64,000 nt of DNA from Colocasia esculenta (GCA_014218235.1 CM024756.1:71794152-71858151); one strand, 5' to 3'; positions 45,770 to 57,357 are shown, counted from the first letter of the stretch. A program made the numbers and translations. Notes: generated by a model from the sequence alone, not told the origin.

Positions 45770-47894
45770 TGTAATGTTCCGACCATTCGGATCCTTGTGT
45801 CGTGCTTGTGGAGGCCAATGTGTGGCCAATGACGTGTGTAGCAGGTGTTTCACAGGTTGTGAGGCTTCGTGGGCCGGCAGTTTGGGCCTGGAGCACTCAC
45901 TGGTTCACTGACTGTGAACGCGACAGTGAGGTGAGTCGCATTCTGAACGCGACGGCCCTTGGGGTCACGTTCATGGAACCGCTGTCGTGAGTCGTCGTCT
46001 GCATGCGCGTCGCGTGTTGCGTGCGGGGCAGAGCCTGCTGATGTTGGGTTAGGAAGGCGATAGGCACCTATGTCACGATCAGGTCGCGGCGCAAATGCAC
46101 ATCACGTTCTTACCCGAGCTATGTTTTAAGCCTGTTTCTACCGAACAGAGCTTTGGCAAGCTCTGCTCAGCCGGGAGAGGTGTTGTGCATCGGTTCGAGG
46201 GCGATTCGACTTTTGGAGGTTGCTTTGGCGTGTTTCTGCGCGAGGACGCTACGTGGAGCGGGGGAAACGTCGTGTGGAATTCATACCTCGCGTTCTTCGC
46301 AGAGGTAGGGAGATTTCTCACGTTTGATCCGTGAACTACACGTGTGGTATGTGTGATATTATTTGCTTTCCAAACACTAGAAACCATGCTAGGACGCACA
46401 TTAAAGCATGTAAAAGGGATCAGAACCGTAGTTTGCAGGGTTTTTGGGGGTGATCCGGAAGAGGGATTCCGGTTTAGGGTTTGCGCCTGTGAAGGCGATA
46501 GTGTCACGACCAGGTCGCGACAGGCCGACTTGTAGTGATAAGGTTTCTCATCGTGACATATCGGGGGGTCGCAACCTGTTGGCGACTTATGTCTCTATCA
46601 TGATCACAACTGAGAGTGCTGTTTGTGTGCTTTTATGTGTACATTTATATTTAACTATCGAGTATTGTGGTACATAGCTACGGGAAGCTGTGCATGGGCA
46701 CTTGTGGCGCTCGGGGAGCATGTTGTGTGTGTGTGGTGTTCATGCGGTTGTCGTGAGGTTTCACGTGGTTTGTATGGTGTTCACGTGGTTTGTGTGTGCG
46801 TGGCGAGTAGTACGATGCCTACCGTGGATACCTCCTTAGTTGGGAGCCCCAGGTTTTGGGTGAGCCAGGCACGTGTGTGTGCTCGGAACTTGTCCCAGTA
46901 CTGGGTACCGTTGAGGTCTTGTCGTCTTCCTGGACACCCTCGCTCTTGTGTAGAGTAGTACGTCCGGCTGAGGGAAAGACGGCAGTGGGACAGAGACTAG
47001 AGAGAGTTTGTGTTTTGTCGCTTGTAGCGCGCTCGTAGTTGGGGGAGACGGACACCAGTAGACGTACTGGGCCCCAGCTAGTCCTGTTTTCCTAGTGCCT
47101 CACTTTAGGGAGCTCGGGCTAGAGTCCCTAAAGGTGCCAGGCATGGGCCTGCGGCATTGTGGTCCGCATGTGTGGTGGTTAGTTGGTCTCCACAGTTTCT
47201 TGGCTTGTGTTTGGTGAAGCGGTAGCTGGACCTTTCGTCCGTGGCTGCGAGACTGGGAGGTAGTCCTGTGTGGTTTGTCCGGGTCAGTTACTGGTGTCGC
47301 GAGCCAGTCTGCATGACTCGAGTGTGGCGTTTTCCTACTTTAGCACATACACCTGGTTGAATTTGCCGTTTATTTATTTATGTTGTTACTGTTAATCGGC
47401 AAGCGGTAAGTGTTATTTACAGCTTTATATCCTGCTAGCTAGTTCTATAAATTGTTGGCGTAGTCTCCTGCTTTACTACTTGTGTTGGTTTGCTCGATTT
47501 TTAGGGGAGTTTCCCTACTGAGCCAGTGACTCGAGAGGCTCACCCTACCCCCTTTCAGGTGAGGAAGAGTAGAAGACCTCACACCCATCATCTAGCTCTG
47601 AGCCGCATCGTAGAGGAGGGTCTACACCACCGACAGTGTAATTTTTTTACTGTTGTACACCTCGGGGTATGCCCCAGGTTACTATTGTAGTTTGGTTATG
47701 TTGAGTAATGGCTATGTACATTTCATGTAAATATTTGTGAGATTGGCAATCTTATTTATGTTTAAGCAGTTTCCTTTATATTTCTACGCATATGAGATTG
47801 AAATCCCTTGCGACGCTTCGGCCCGATCTCGGGAGGCGGAGTCGTGTCAGGCTCATTATTGGGTTAATGGGTCTGAACGACGAGGACCGCTACA
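45770..47894 (+). repeat. G2 3' LTR (2125 bp)
   Basis: Starts TGTAATGTTCCG, 107 bp after the pol stop and after a TTTGAGGACGAAATTTC leader typical of Tekay elements; ends GACCGCTACA. Contains CGCG dyads (45917 onward and near 46500) and CGGGGTATGCCCC at 47663-47675. Open frames inside are incidental. Confidence 0.78.
45917..45991. repeat. CGCG dyads in G2 LTR
   Basis: AACGCGAC 45917, GTCGCATT 45935, AACGCGAC 45946, GTCACGTT 45964: steps 18, 11, 18 bp, matching the G4 array. A looser GTCGTGAG follows at 45984. Confidence 0.75.
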
Positions 47895-48328
47895 ACTGGC
47901 ATCTACTGAATAATGTTGGCCTAAAATTTAGTCATACTCTGCCTCATTCTTTCAAAGAATTCCTGCATTGGATCTCTTGGCTCATCTCCACCACCTCCCC
48001 AACCTCTTCTCTTAGCCATCATAATCCTACCACAAACAATGCAAAATACGCAAACAATAAAACCAGAAACACATAAAAAACCATTGGTCTACTGTCAGTA
48101 GTGGGCTTGTACTATATTATGGGACATTGTAATCTTCTTATCATCTATATTCTTCGAAACCAACTCCAATTCCAATTGTGAGGATCCTCATCATATGGAT
48201 TCGAAATGGAATCGATCTGACTCTATCTCTCGTGAACCAATAAGGCTTGCAAGAGATATTAACACACATGTCCAATAGAAATGTGGAAAAGACATCTAAA
48301 TATGTATTGAGATGGATATGTTTATAAG
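47895..48328 (-). pseudogene. G5: gag start remnant of another gypsy
   Basis: Minus-strand ATG near 48022 gives MAKRRGWGGGGDEPRDPMQE then FFERMRQSMTKF, the usual start of a plant gypsy gag, followed by TAG codons at positions likely to have been CAG. Upstream to 48328 is leader sequence without a clear PBS. It is the target DNA into which G3 (right) and probably G2 (left) inserted. Confidence 0.6.
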
Positions 48329-50550
48329 TGTAACATCTAGGACTCTTAGACCAGATTGACCCTGGCTTTGTCCTCATTGTCGCAACCTTTAGGCCCGATG
48401 CCTTCTTAAGGCATCAGCTCAGGCCGACACGTTAAGTTTCTTAACGCGACACTAGGGTTCAATGCATTATCGTTTCCCGACATTTGCATTGGTTTTGTTG
48501 TTTTGCAGTTATAACGGTCTTGTCATGTGTCAGGGCGCGTACTTTTAAATATGTTTTCTATAATATTGTCGTGTTCTGGGTAGCACATTTGTCGAGGTGT
48601 TAACTGGCCTTCCAGAATGGCATTGAAGGGGGCCGACGCGTTAGGCACTAACGCGTCGTGTTGGGCAGACACGTTATGGGTGAACGTGTTGTGCCGCTTT
48701 GACACGTTATGGGGGATGTCGGTTTAAAATAAAGGGACGAGCTCATTTCCCCCTATCTTCTTCTCCCTTTGTCTTCGGAATTTTCTTGGTGTTTTGGGCT
48801 TGGAGGTGAGCTCCTCTTGTGTAGGGTGGTTTGGCTTGGAGCTTGGAGCGAGGAGGAGGCAACCACTTACACGATAAGGCTCCAACAAGTTGTTTCTCAT
48901 CTTTGAGGTAGGGGCTCCACATTTTCCTCTTAGTTCCAGCTTGGTTTAGGTTATTTCCCTACCTAAGCATGCTCCCCTCATTGTGTTCATGGGTTTTGGT
49001 GAGTGTTTCATGCTTTCACGCATGTGAGGTTTTCCTTGAGCGTAGCTAGCTTTCCTCGTCATGCATTGGGGCAATCCATGGATGGTTTAGCTTCTAAATG
49101 TGTTATGGATGTGTTTCTCGTGCTCCCATCTCTCGTATGGTGTGTTGTTTGTGGTTTTTTGGGTGAACCTTAGGTGGGCTATGCCAATAGGACCTCTGTC
49201 TCAGAACATATCTAGTTGGTCGGTTGCCTTATCACGTCGCATGCTGCGAAGACGTTAACTTTTGCTAACGTGACAACTGAGGGTAACATGATAATATGGT
49301 GATGGCCCTAGGTGACACCTTCACAGATAGAGAGCAGGTAAGTTTGTATGATGTCTTATTTCCACCGACTCTTCGCCTATTTCTAGTTTCTTCTGCATAT
49401 GTGACACTAGTTCTATTCCTAGCACGGTACTACACTAGTTAGTTTGTCCAGTGCTTGGCACTTGAAGGCTTGTCCCCTTGAGAGGTTGTTACCATTCCTT
49501 GGGATCCCTGTCCTCGTAAGCCCATTAAGAGAGTACTCCACTCTACAAGCTTGCTCAAGTCGGTGACACTGGAGCAGAGGGGGAAATGATGGTTAGGACA
49601 TCGACATAAAGTCATTTATAGAGCATTCTTGGTTGGTCTGGGACGCCAAGGTCATGTGGAGTGTCTTCCCAATGCATGCTAGCTAGTCCTTTCTTACTGC
49701 CTTACTCTACGTATCCCCGGGACCACCTAGAGGCACCTGGCATAGGATCATAGTTCAGCCAGACTACGACTATTGTCGTTGTGGTTACTTTGAGTCCCGA
49801 GGCCTCACTCTGACGAGAGGAAGATATGCCGAGGTGTATGGTCGTGGATAAGACGCGTGTGGAGCTTCTAACTGGTTGACTATTGATAGTCATTTTTGTA
49901 GCTAGTGATGTCTATCTAAGTGGATTTACCTCTGTCTATGTTACAACTATGTGGTAGTCATGGCGTGCAGGTTGCACAGGGTTTCTGTCCATGTAGTGTT
50001 TCCTGATCAATAGTTATATAGATAGTTTCTGTCTGTACCTTCTTTTGGTAGAGTAGAATATTATTATTACTTTTTATTTATATATTTTTATTATTGTATT
50101 CTATCTATAGAGCTAGTGGGAGATTGGTAGTCCCTATTGTGCTTCTGTTGAGAAGCTTATTCCCCTCCATTTTTCCAGGTGAGACTTCACAGCAACAATA
50201 GGGCACGCATCAGGTGGAGGAGATAGGGCAATAGACCCCACTCTTATTCCTAGAAATGGTTCCCCCTTTTCTCGTTTACTTCACTCTCGGGGTATGCCCT
50301 ATAAGGGTCCTATCTTTTCCTCCTTTACTTGTACTTAAGTGGTTGGGACTTGTACCTAGAGTTGTACATATACCCTTGCTATTCCTTCTACTTTTGTGTA
50401 TGCTTCTAGTACAATAGTTATGGTTTATTTCATTTACATATCTTGTTAGACTTTTCTTCTAACCCTGCCGAGTCCTCGGATGCGTGGGTGGCGGCATCGA
50501 GAATCAGGTCCTCAACAATGGGCCAAGGGTCGGGTTTTCAGGTCAATAAA
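48329..50550 (+). repeat. G3 5' LTR (about 2222 bp)
   Basis: Starts TGTAACATCTAGG. The end near 50550 (GGTCAATAAA) is inferred by likeness to the G4 LTR terminus (GGTCGTTACA) and from the PBS that follows. Contains CGCG-type dyads at 48426-48708 (for example AACGCGAC at 48443 and GACGCGTT at 48635) and CGGGGTATGCCCT at 50288-50300. Confidence 0.72.
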
Positions 50551-50551
50551 A

Positions 50552-50563
50552 TTGATATCAAAG
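50552..50563 (+). promoter_or_regulatory. G3 degraded primer-binding site
   Basis: TTGATATCAAAGC equals the initiator tRNA-Met site TTGGTATCAGAGC with two G-to-A transitions. Confidence 0.7.
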
Positions 50564-50688
50564 CAAGAGTCTATTAGGATTTGTAACAGGATTAAATAGC
50601 AATGATAAGTCCCATCAAAATTACAAGTACACTTCTAGCCACTCGAGTTGTTATTTTTAACCACATTGGTGATTGTGTCGTACAAGAT

Positions 50689-51457
50689 ATGGCTCCATGC
50701 GGGCACAGGCAAACCAGAGAGCTGATTGAGGAGTGGAGAGAGTCGAATTAGCCAGTGGTAGGTGAGGTACAATAGGATGACATGGCAGATCAGTCAGTCA
50801 CATAGCCACCAGAACCCATAGCCGCAACCACGTAGGCCCAACAGCAGTATCAATAGCCTCAGGGAGCACAGCAGTAGCAGTGGTACCAGCCACCACCACC
50901 ACCGTATGAGGTGATGATTTCCATGGTTGAGAAGATGTGGAGAGTCATGTTCCAGGTTTCGTGGCAGTATGCACAGATGGCTGCAAGAGGATAACAACCA
51001 GTGACTCCTCATATAGCGCCAAATCAGCAGGTAGAGCCACCCGTAGTACAACAAGCAACACGATAGACACCAGTTACAGGGGGTACCTAGGCAGTTGGAG
51101 TAGGGGTGGCGGCACCAAAGGATAGGACAACACTATTGGAGAGGTTTCTGTGAAATCGACCACCGACGTTCTTTGGTGACTATGATCTAGACAAGGCAGA
51201 GAGTTGGGTCCACGAGTTCGAGCGTGCTTTCGAGATCATGGACTATGTAGAGTAGGATCAAGTAAGATTAACAGTGTATCAGCAGAAGGGGTCAGCACAT
51301 GAGTGGTGGAAAGCACAGAGGCAGACACATTTCCCAGGGTAGAGACTAGATCAGATTTCTTGGAGACAATTTTTAGAGGTCTTCATGGCGAGTTCTTTCC
51401 ATATAATGCTAGTCGTGAGATGAGAGATCAATTTCACGAGCTGACATAGGGAGAGAT
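50689..51457 (+). pseudogene. G3 gag with many TAG stops
   Basis: ATG at 50689 (MAPCGHRQTRELIEEWRES). A glutamine-rich N-terminal region is followed by the capsid block RPPTFFGDYDLDKAESWVHE, FERAFEIMDYVE and AHEWWKAQRQTHF. Thirteen in-frame stops: eleven TAG, one TAA, one TGA, each one C-to-T step from CAG, CAA or CGA. A frameshift occurs near 51385. Gag is cut at 51457 by C4 after the ELT-GEIV block. Long dead, probably a methylated copy. Confidence 0.85.
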
Positions 51458-52102
51458 TGTTGGGATCAGATAAGGTGAATGTGAATGTCAAATAGTAGAT
51501 CTATGTGGATGGCAGCAAAATTAAAAATAAGTAACTCACACAGATCAATTAGATCAAATAGTGGTGTGTGGATAGAGTGTGAAATGAGACAACAAACCAC
51601 AATCAAACCACTTCGCACGGAATTTTAAGGTGGTTCGGAGAACAAAACTTGTGTCTCCTACGTCCATCTCCCCACGATGGAGGAACCACTAAACACTTGC
51701 AAGTACAGACCGGAACATGATGACTCCAACACCCTTTGAGTGAGATGACTCAAAGAACAACCAGGAGATAGGCACGACGACCTACTCCAAAACTCACTTG
51801 TGAGTACGACGACTCGAAATTACTTGAGCACAACGGCTCAAAACCTCTAAGCACAATGGCTTAGAAAACTAGAGCACGACAGCTACAAAACCTAAGCACA
51901 CAGTGCTCAAACCCTTTGGACCACGACGGATCCAAGTTCTGCTAGAACAAGCCCAATTAGGGAGTAGATCCTCTAGCACGATCTATCCCAGTACAATTGT
52001 GAAAGTATAACAAAGACAATTAGGTGATCTGTGTAGAACACTTACACAGATCACACATAATGAAAATACCCAATTCAAGAATTACAGACTCTGAAGCACT
52101 CC
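51458..52102 (-). repeat. C4: 3' LTR end of a SIRE-type copia
   Basis: Plus-strand start TGTTGGGATC, so on the minus strand the LTR ends GATCCCAACA against the G3 gag. Contains the GATGGACGTAGGAGAC and GAACCACCTTAAAATT module (51621-51668, minus) shared with C2 and C1 LTRs. The LTR is cut at 52102 by insertion of G4; the remainder and the element body are expected right of the window. Presumed duplication GAGAT at 51453-51457. Simple repeats of ACGACGGCTCAAA-like units at 51700-51930. Confidence 0.7.
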
Positions 52103-54459
52103 TGTAACGACCCGAGAACCCGACCCTCGGCCCACGTCGAGGACCCGATTTTCGCGGTCTCCGCCCACGGATCTGGGGACCCGGAAGGGCTATAATTCAT
52201 GTCTAACAGGATATGTAGCAGAAGTAAACGTCAACTGCTAAGCTAGAAGCGTACAAGCAGAAACAGAAAAGAGAGCGAGACCGCCGCGTACCGCTCTAAG
52301 TACAGTCCCAACGCACGCACTCTAGTACAAGTAAAAGGTAGGGAAGAACAAGTCCCTTAGGGGCATACCCAGAGGGTGACGTACACTAAAAAAGGGGAAC
52401 CACTGCTAGCTACGAGGACCCCGCCTACCGCCCCGTCTCCTCCGCCCGGCGTGCGCCCTGCTGCTGCTAAGAAGTCTCACCTGGGAAGCTTCACAACAGA
52501 AGCTCAGTAGGGACTACCAATCTCCTACTGGCTCTAAACAGGCAGAAGAATATAAATATAAAATAAATGACAGTAGTTTATATCTTCAACCTACAACGGA
52601 AGTGCGGAAGCGAAACTACAACTAGCACGGTACGGAAAGTACACACGGTCGGAAACTCCGTACGACTGCTCGTCGTGACCACCACACAGCTAGCAAACAC
52701 AGACGGAGGGGACTCCGCCTGGACAGGGAACACTAGCTACGGGAAGCACTACCACTAGTCAAGGTCAGGTGCGCCCACCGACGTCTTACCCTCGACCTGG
52801 GTCCTGACTCTCACGTCTCGCCAGAGCGAGGTAGGACACAAAGTAACACAACAGTAACCACCGTAGTCTGGCCGGACTACGGTCCCATGCCTGGCCTCTC
52901 TAAGCAGTTCCGGGGTCGTAAAGAGCGAGGCAGTGAGAAAAGGACTAGCTGGACTGTGCCAGGAAGAACTCCGAAACTGACCTCGGCGTCCCAGTCCAAC
53001 CACGAGAGCTCTGCAAGCGACTCAACGCCACTGTCCTAGCCACCGTTTTCCCCTAAGCTCCAGAGTCCGCCTGGTGGATGCCAACTCGAGCACACTCGTA
53101 TCCCGAAGTACACCCTTGACAGGCTCCCAAGGATGGGGGTCCCAGGCAACGGTAACAACCTCTCACATGGGACAAGCCCTCAAGTGCCGAGCACCGGGCG
53201 AAAGACTAGTGTAGACCATACTAGGGAACTAGAACAGGTGCCACGGGTACAGTAAATGGAAATGGCAAAGATCAAACCTGTCTCACGGCTGAGGTCGCGA
53301 CGCAGTGGGCCGTCGCGACCTGGTCACGAACCCTGTCGCGATCCCGTCGTGGAGGCCCGAGCCGTCGCGACCGGGTCACGACACCTAAGAGCGTTGCGAT
53401 CTCGTCGCGACTGGTCAGGCCATCGCGACCAGATCGCGGCACACAAGAGCGTCGCGATCTCGCCGCGACCGGCCAGGCCGTCGCGACCAGATCGCGACCT
53501 CCACGATCGTCGCTTTCTCAGACAGAGGGGGGTTCTGGAGCAACCCCTCCGAGAACCACCCTAAAAATGGGGAAACAACTACACAAGGGGGAGGGGATCA
53601 TGCTCAACATGCTACGAAGCTAGTAAAGCATCCAAACCACCCATAAAACCCATAAACATGGATCTACACTCGAAGAGGAACCTAACTCAACTCGAGCATG
53701 GAGTTCTCACACTCCCAAACCCCAAACCACTGAGAAACCACGATCTAGAGGGGGAGGGAGCATGCTTAGGGCGAGAGGATCAAGAGTCCCTACTTCCACA
53801 CGAAGAACGAACCCGTTGGGGCCTTCTCGTAGGAAAGGACGCCTCCTCCTCGCTCCAAACGACACGAACACGTCCCCTGCTCGAGCGAGAATGACACCAC
53901 CTTAGAACGAACGCCTCAAGCACCAAGAACCGCCAAGAATTTGCAAGGGAAATACGAGAGGGAAAGGAGAGGAGAGAAAGAGAGCTGAGAGGGCGAGAGG
54001 GGGAAAGGGGGCGCGGCCTTGGGTTTTAACTCGGCGGCCCCAGAACGCGACGGAATGACATGTCGTGATAACTCTCTTGTCGTGACGACCCTAGGCATCA
54101 TGACCTTCACGCGACGGTCGCCTCTGTCGCGACCCCAAAAAGTGGGTCAAACCTCGAAGACTGGAAAAGTGATCGCGACGGATGACCACATCGCGTTCAC
54201 GTGCGTGCGTCAGACACACGACAGAGCCGTTCTGACAGAAAGGACACCGGTCACGTCTGTGAGAAACGCTATCGTGACGCCATCGAACGTCGCGACCAGA
54301 ATGCGACGGCCACACCATCGCGACAAGAACATGACAGCCCTGGTCGTCGCGACCTGAACCTTGTCACGACGGCCTCCCCGTCGCGACCTTATCGCGACCA
54401 GGGAGCATGTCGTGACCCTGAGGATGGGGCCAAATGGCCCAAGGGGGCCGGGTCTTACA
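52103..54459 (-). repeat. G4 3' LTR (2357 bp)
   Basis: Plus-strand ends TGTAACGACCCG and CCGGGTCTTACA. Adjacent polypurine tract on the right. Contains the regular CGCG array 53294-53498, a second CGCG-rich zone 54040-54420, and AGGGGCATACCCA at 52359-52371. Open frames here are incidental. Confidence 0.85.
53294..53498. repeat. Regular 11/18-bp CGCG dyad array in G4 LTR
   Basis: Dyads (GTCGCGAC, ATCGCGAC, GTCACGAC, GTCGCGAT, GCCGCGAC and similar) start at 53294, 53312, 53323, 53335, 53346, 53364, 53375, 53393, 53404, 53422, 53433, 53451, 53462, 53480 and 53491. From 53346 on the steps alternate strictly 18, 11, 18, 11, a 29-bp period. Confidence 0.85.
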
Positions 54460-54475
54460 TCCCACCCACCTTAAG
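54460..54475 (-). promoter_or_regulatory. G4 polypurine tract
   Basis: Minus-strand CTTAAGGTGGGTGGGA immediately before the LTR start TGTAAGACCC. Confidence 0.82.
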
Positions 54476-55717
54476 ACATTTCGCCCTCGAAATGAAAACA
54501 ACTCGGTCTCAACCCGGAAAGCAGAAAGAAAGGAAGATAGCATACCAATCAATCAAACAAAAAGGGGAACTACTCGCGCATCGCATCCTCGCGCTCCCAG
54601 GTGGCCTCGCCACCAATGCGGTTCTCCCAGATGACCTTCACCAACGGAATCTACTTCCGACGCAACTACTGAACTCTGCGGTCGACAACGCTGACTAGGT
54701 ACTCTTGCACTGACACGTCTGGCGCCACCTCAAGCTACAAGTAGTCCAACACATGCGAAGGATCTGCAATGTACCGCCAGAGCTGCGAAACGTGAAACAC
54801 ATTGTGCACACCTGCTAGCTCTGCCGGAAGACTCAACCTGTAAACCACCTCGCCGACCCTCTCGGTGATAGGGAAAGGCCGGACGTACCTCGGACTGAGC
54901 TTCCCCTTTCTTCCAAACCTCATGACGCCCTTGGTCGGCGAGACCCGCAAGAAGACAAGATCACCAACACTGAACTGTAACGGTCTCCTGCGGACGTCTA
55001 CGTAGCTCTTTTGTCTACTCTGTGCTGCCTAAAGTCTCTACCTGATCAGACTGACTGTGTCTGCACACTGCTGCACTAACTTTAGCCCTAAAAGCTGCCT
55101 CTCACCGACCTCGAACCAGTGAAGTGGAGTCCTGCACGGGTGACCATACAAAGCCTCGTATGGTGCCATTCCGATGCTCGAGTGATAACTGTTGTTATAC
55201 GCGAACTCTACCATCGGAAGGTGCGACTCCCAAGTGCCGCTCCAGTCTAAACAGCACGCTCTCAGCATGTCCTCCAGTGTCTGAATGGTCCGCTCTGACT
55301 GTCCATCTGTCTGAGGGTGGTACGCTATGCTGAACCTCAACTCTGTGCCCAGTGCTCTCTGAAGACTACGCCAAAACCCTTACGTAAACCTCGGATCTTT
55401 TTCGGAGACGACCGAAATGGGGATCCCGTGCAACGAAACAACTATATCCACGTATAGCCTGGCTAATCTATCACTGACCACGACATCCTGATCAGAATAA
55501 AATGCACTGCCTTGGTCAAACGATCCACAATCACCCAGATACCATTGTGCCCCTGCGGGGTGTGGGACAAACCAACTACAAAGTCCATGGTGATGTCATC
55601 CCACTTCCACTTGAGAATGGGTAACGGCTGCAGCTCACCACCAGGACGCTGATGCTCGGCCTTCACCTGCTGACAGGTAAGGCACCGAGCAACAAACTCT
55701 GCCACTCCCCTCTTCAT
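54476..55717 (-). pseudogene. G4 integrase and chromodomain
   Basis: Zinc region and core: VAEFVARCLTCQQVKAEHQR, WDDITMDFVVGLS (D), HPQTDGQSERTIQTLEDML (E), then VEFAYNNSYHSSIGMAPYEA and the C-terminal VSPTKGVMRFGRKGKLSPRY and HNVFHVSQLWRYIADPSHVL. The minus-strand tail (54735-54545) reads as a chromodomain (LVKVIWENRIGGEATWERED) with TAG codons. Frames break between 54950 and 55038 and between 55340 and 55463; the second catalytic D block lies in a frame-shifted stretch. Confidence 0.85.
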
Positions 55718-55902
55718 CCCTGGCCACTAGAAGAACCTCCTTAAGCAATCGTACATCTTGGTGGAGCCAGGATGAATAGCATACCTCGATCTGTGAGTCT
55801 CTGACAAAACTGCCTGGCACGCCTCCTCAGGAACGTACAAGCGGCCTCTGAATCTGACCTCACTGTCCTCATCGAGCTCAACATCTGGCATCTGTAAAAC
55901 GT
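55718..55902 (-). pseudogene. G4 RNase H to integrase linker
   Basis: Minus-strand sequence between RNase H and integrase with fragments of the HHCC region (RFRGRLYVPEEAC, ETHRSRYAIHPGST-like) spread over frames. Confidence 0.55.
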
Positions 55903-57357
55903 CTACAACTGAGGGTCTGCCTGCTGTGCCTGCAATACCTGCCTAAACATTGACGGCCGAACTGACAAACTGCTCGCCACAGTACGGTCTCTGGTCCTCG
56001 ATGGAATGAACACTCCCTGGGACAGCTCCTCAAACAGCCTCCACTCTCTAACCATCAGCGAACTCAAGTGCACGCGCCTGCGCAAAGCATCGGCTACGAC
56101 GTTAGCCCTTCCTGGGTGATAGGAAAGGGTTAGGTCGTAATCCTTCAAATACTCCATCCATCGGCGCTGCCTCAAGTTCAGATCCCTCTGGGTGAAGATA
56201 TACTGCAGACTCTGGTGATCGGTGAAGATCTGAAAAGCCTCGCCATACAGGTAGTGCCTCCACAACTTGAGAGCGAACACCACTACTGCCAGCTCCAAGT
56301 CGTGGGTGGGGTAGTTCGCCTCATGCTTCTTGAGCTGTCGAGAAGCATAGGCAATGACGCCACCGTGCTGCATCAGCACGGCACCCAAACCTGACCTCGA
56401 CGCATCGGTGTAGACCACGAAACCACCGCTGCCCGACAGCAAGACCAACACTGGCGCTGAAGTCAACCTCGTCTTCAGCTCTCGGAAGCTCTGCTCACAG
56501 TCCTCTAACCAAACAAACCTGATGTCTTGCCTAGGCAACCTGGTCAGCGGCGCCGCAATCTTGGCAAAATCCTGAATAAACCTCCGGTAGTAACCAGCCA
56601 AACCCATAAAACTGCGGACCACTGACACCGATGTGGGCTGCTCCCATGACAACACGGCCTCCACCTTGGCAGGGTCCACTGCCACACAGAACCCGAGATC
56701 ACATGCCCAAGAAAGTGCACCTCTCCAGCCAAAATTCGCACTTGTCGAACTTGGCATAAAGGTGGTGACTCCGCAGGGTCTCTAGCATGATCCTCAGGTG
56801 CTCTCGTGATCCTCCTCAGAAGCGAGTAGACCAAAATATCATCAACAAAACAACCACAAAACGATCTTGGTACTCATCAAACACCCTATGCATTAGATCC
56901 ATGAATTCTGCAGGTGCGTTCGTCAGCCCAAACAGCATCACGATGAACTCAAAGTGACCATACCTGGAATGGAAAGTCGTCAAACCAACATCTGACTCTC
57001 TGATTCGCATCTGATAGTACCCAGATCTCAAGTCAATCTTCGAGAAAGCTTTGGCCGACTGCAACTGATCAAACAAATCATCGATCCTCAGCAACGGGTA
57101 CTGTTCTTCACAGTAACCTGGTTCAACTGCCGATAATCGATGCACAAATGAAGACTGCCATCCTTCTTCCTCACAAACAAAACAGGTGCGCCCCACGGCG
57201 AGCGACTCGGGCAAATGAAGCCCAGCTCAAGCAGCTCCTGCAGCTGGCGCTTCAGCTCACGCAGCTCCGCCGGGGCCATCCGGTAAGGTGCCTTGGACAA
57301 AGGCATCATACCGGGCAAAAGCTCAATGGAGAACTCTACCTCCTGCTCAGGCGGCAA
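55903..57357 (-). pseudogene. G4 reverse transcriptase and RNase H
   Basis: RT starts EVEFSIELLPGMMPLSKAPY, then LLELGFICPSRSPWGAPVLF and KKDGSLHLCIDYRQLNQVTV. It continues as PLLRIDDLFDQLQSAKAFSK, IDLRSGYYQMRI and FGLTNAPAEFMDLMHRVF. At the catalytic loop the frame slips (FVVVLLMIF instead of an FVDD-type loop). After another shift, a 284-residue frame holds the RT thumb (MGLAGYYRRFIQDFAKIAAP) and RNase H (VVYTDASRSGLGAVLMQHG, YPTHDLELAVVVFALKLW, FTDHQSLQYIF, DYDLTLSYHPGRANVVADAL). Same order as all plant chromoviruses. Confidence 0.87.

Larger units (their letters stand above)
44411..47894 (+). mobile_element. G2: 3' part of a Tekay-type chromovirus
   Basis: Plus-strand gypsy remnant with integrase, chromodomain, polypurine region and LTR. 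The upstream part (gag to RNase H and 5' LTR) is absent; the junction with the LINE is at about 44411. Following bases ACTGG (47895-47899) would be the right target-duplication copy. Confidence 0.82.
48329..51457 (+). mobile_element. G3: Tekay-type gypsy, 5' half, heavily mutated
   Basis: Plus strand: 5' LTR (48329-50550), PBS, leader and gag (50689-51457), then cut by the C4 insertion. ATAAG at 48324-48328 is the presumed left target-duplication copy. The rest should lie beyond the window, after C4, G4 and C3. Confidence 0.8.

Noticed and set aside
47895..47925. PBS after the G2 LTR, making it a 5' LTR
   Set aside because: ACTGGCATCTACTG matches the initiator tRNA-Met site poorly, while the upstream side has pol and a Tekay-type 3' leader, and the following sequence is a minus-strand gag.
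50689..51457. Codon reassignment (TAG read as glutamine)
   Set aside because: Other elements in the window use TAG as a break as well, and the C-to-T explanation fits a silenced plant copy; CAG codons also remain in the same gene.
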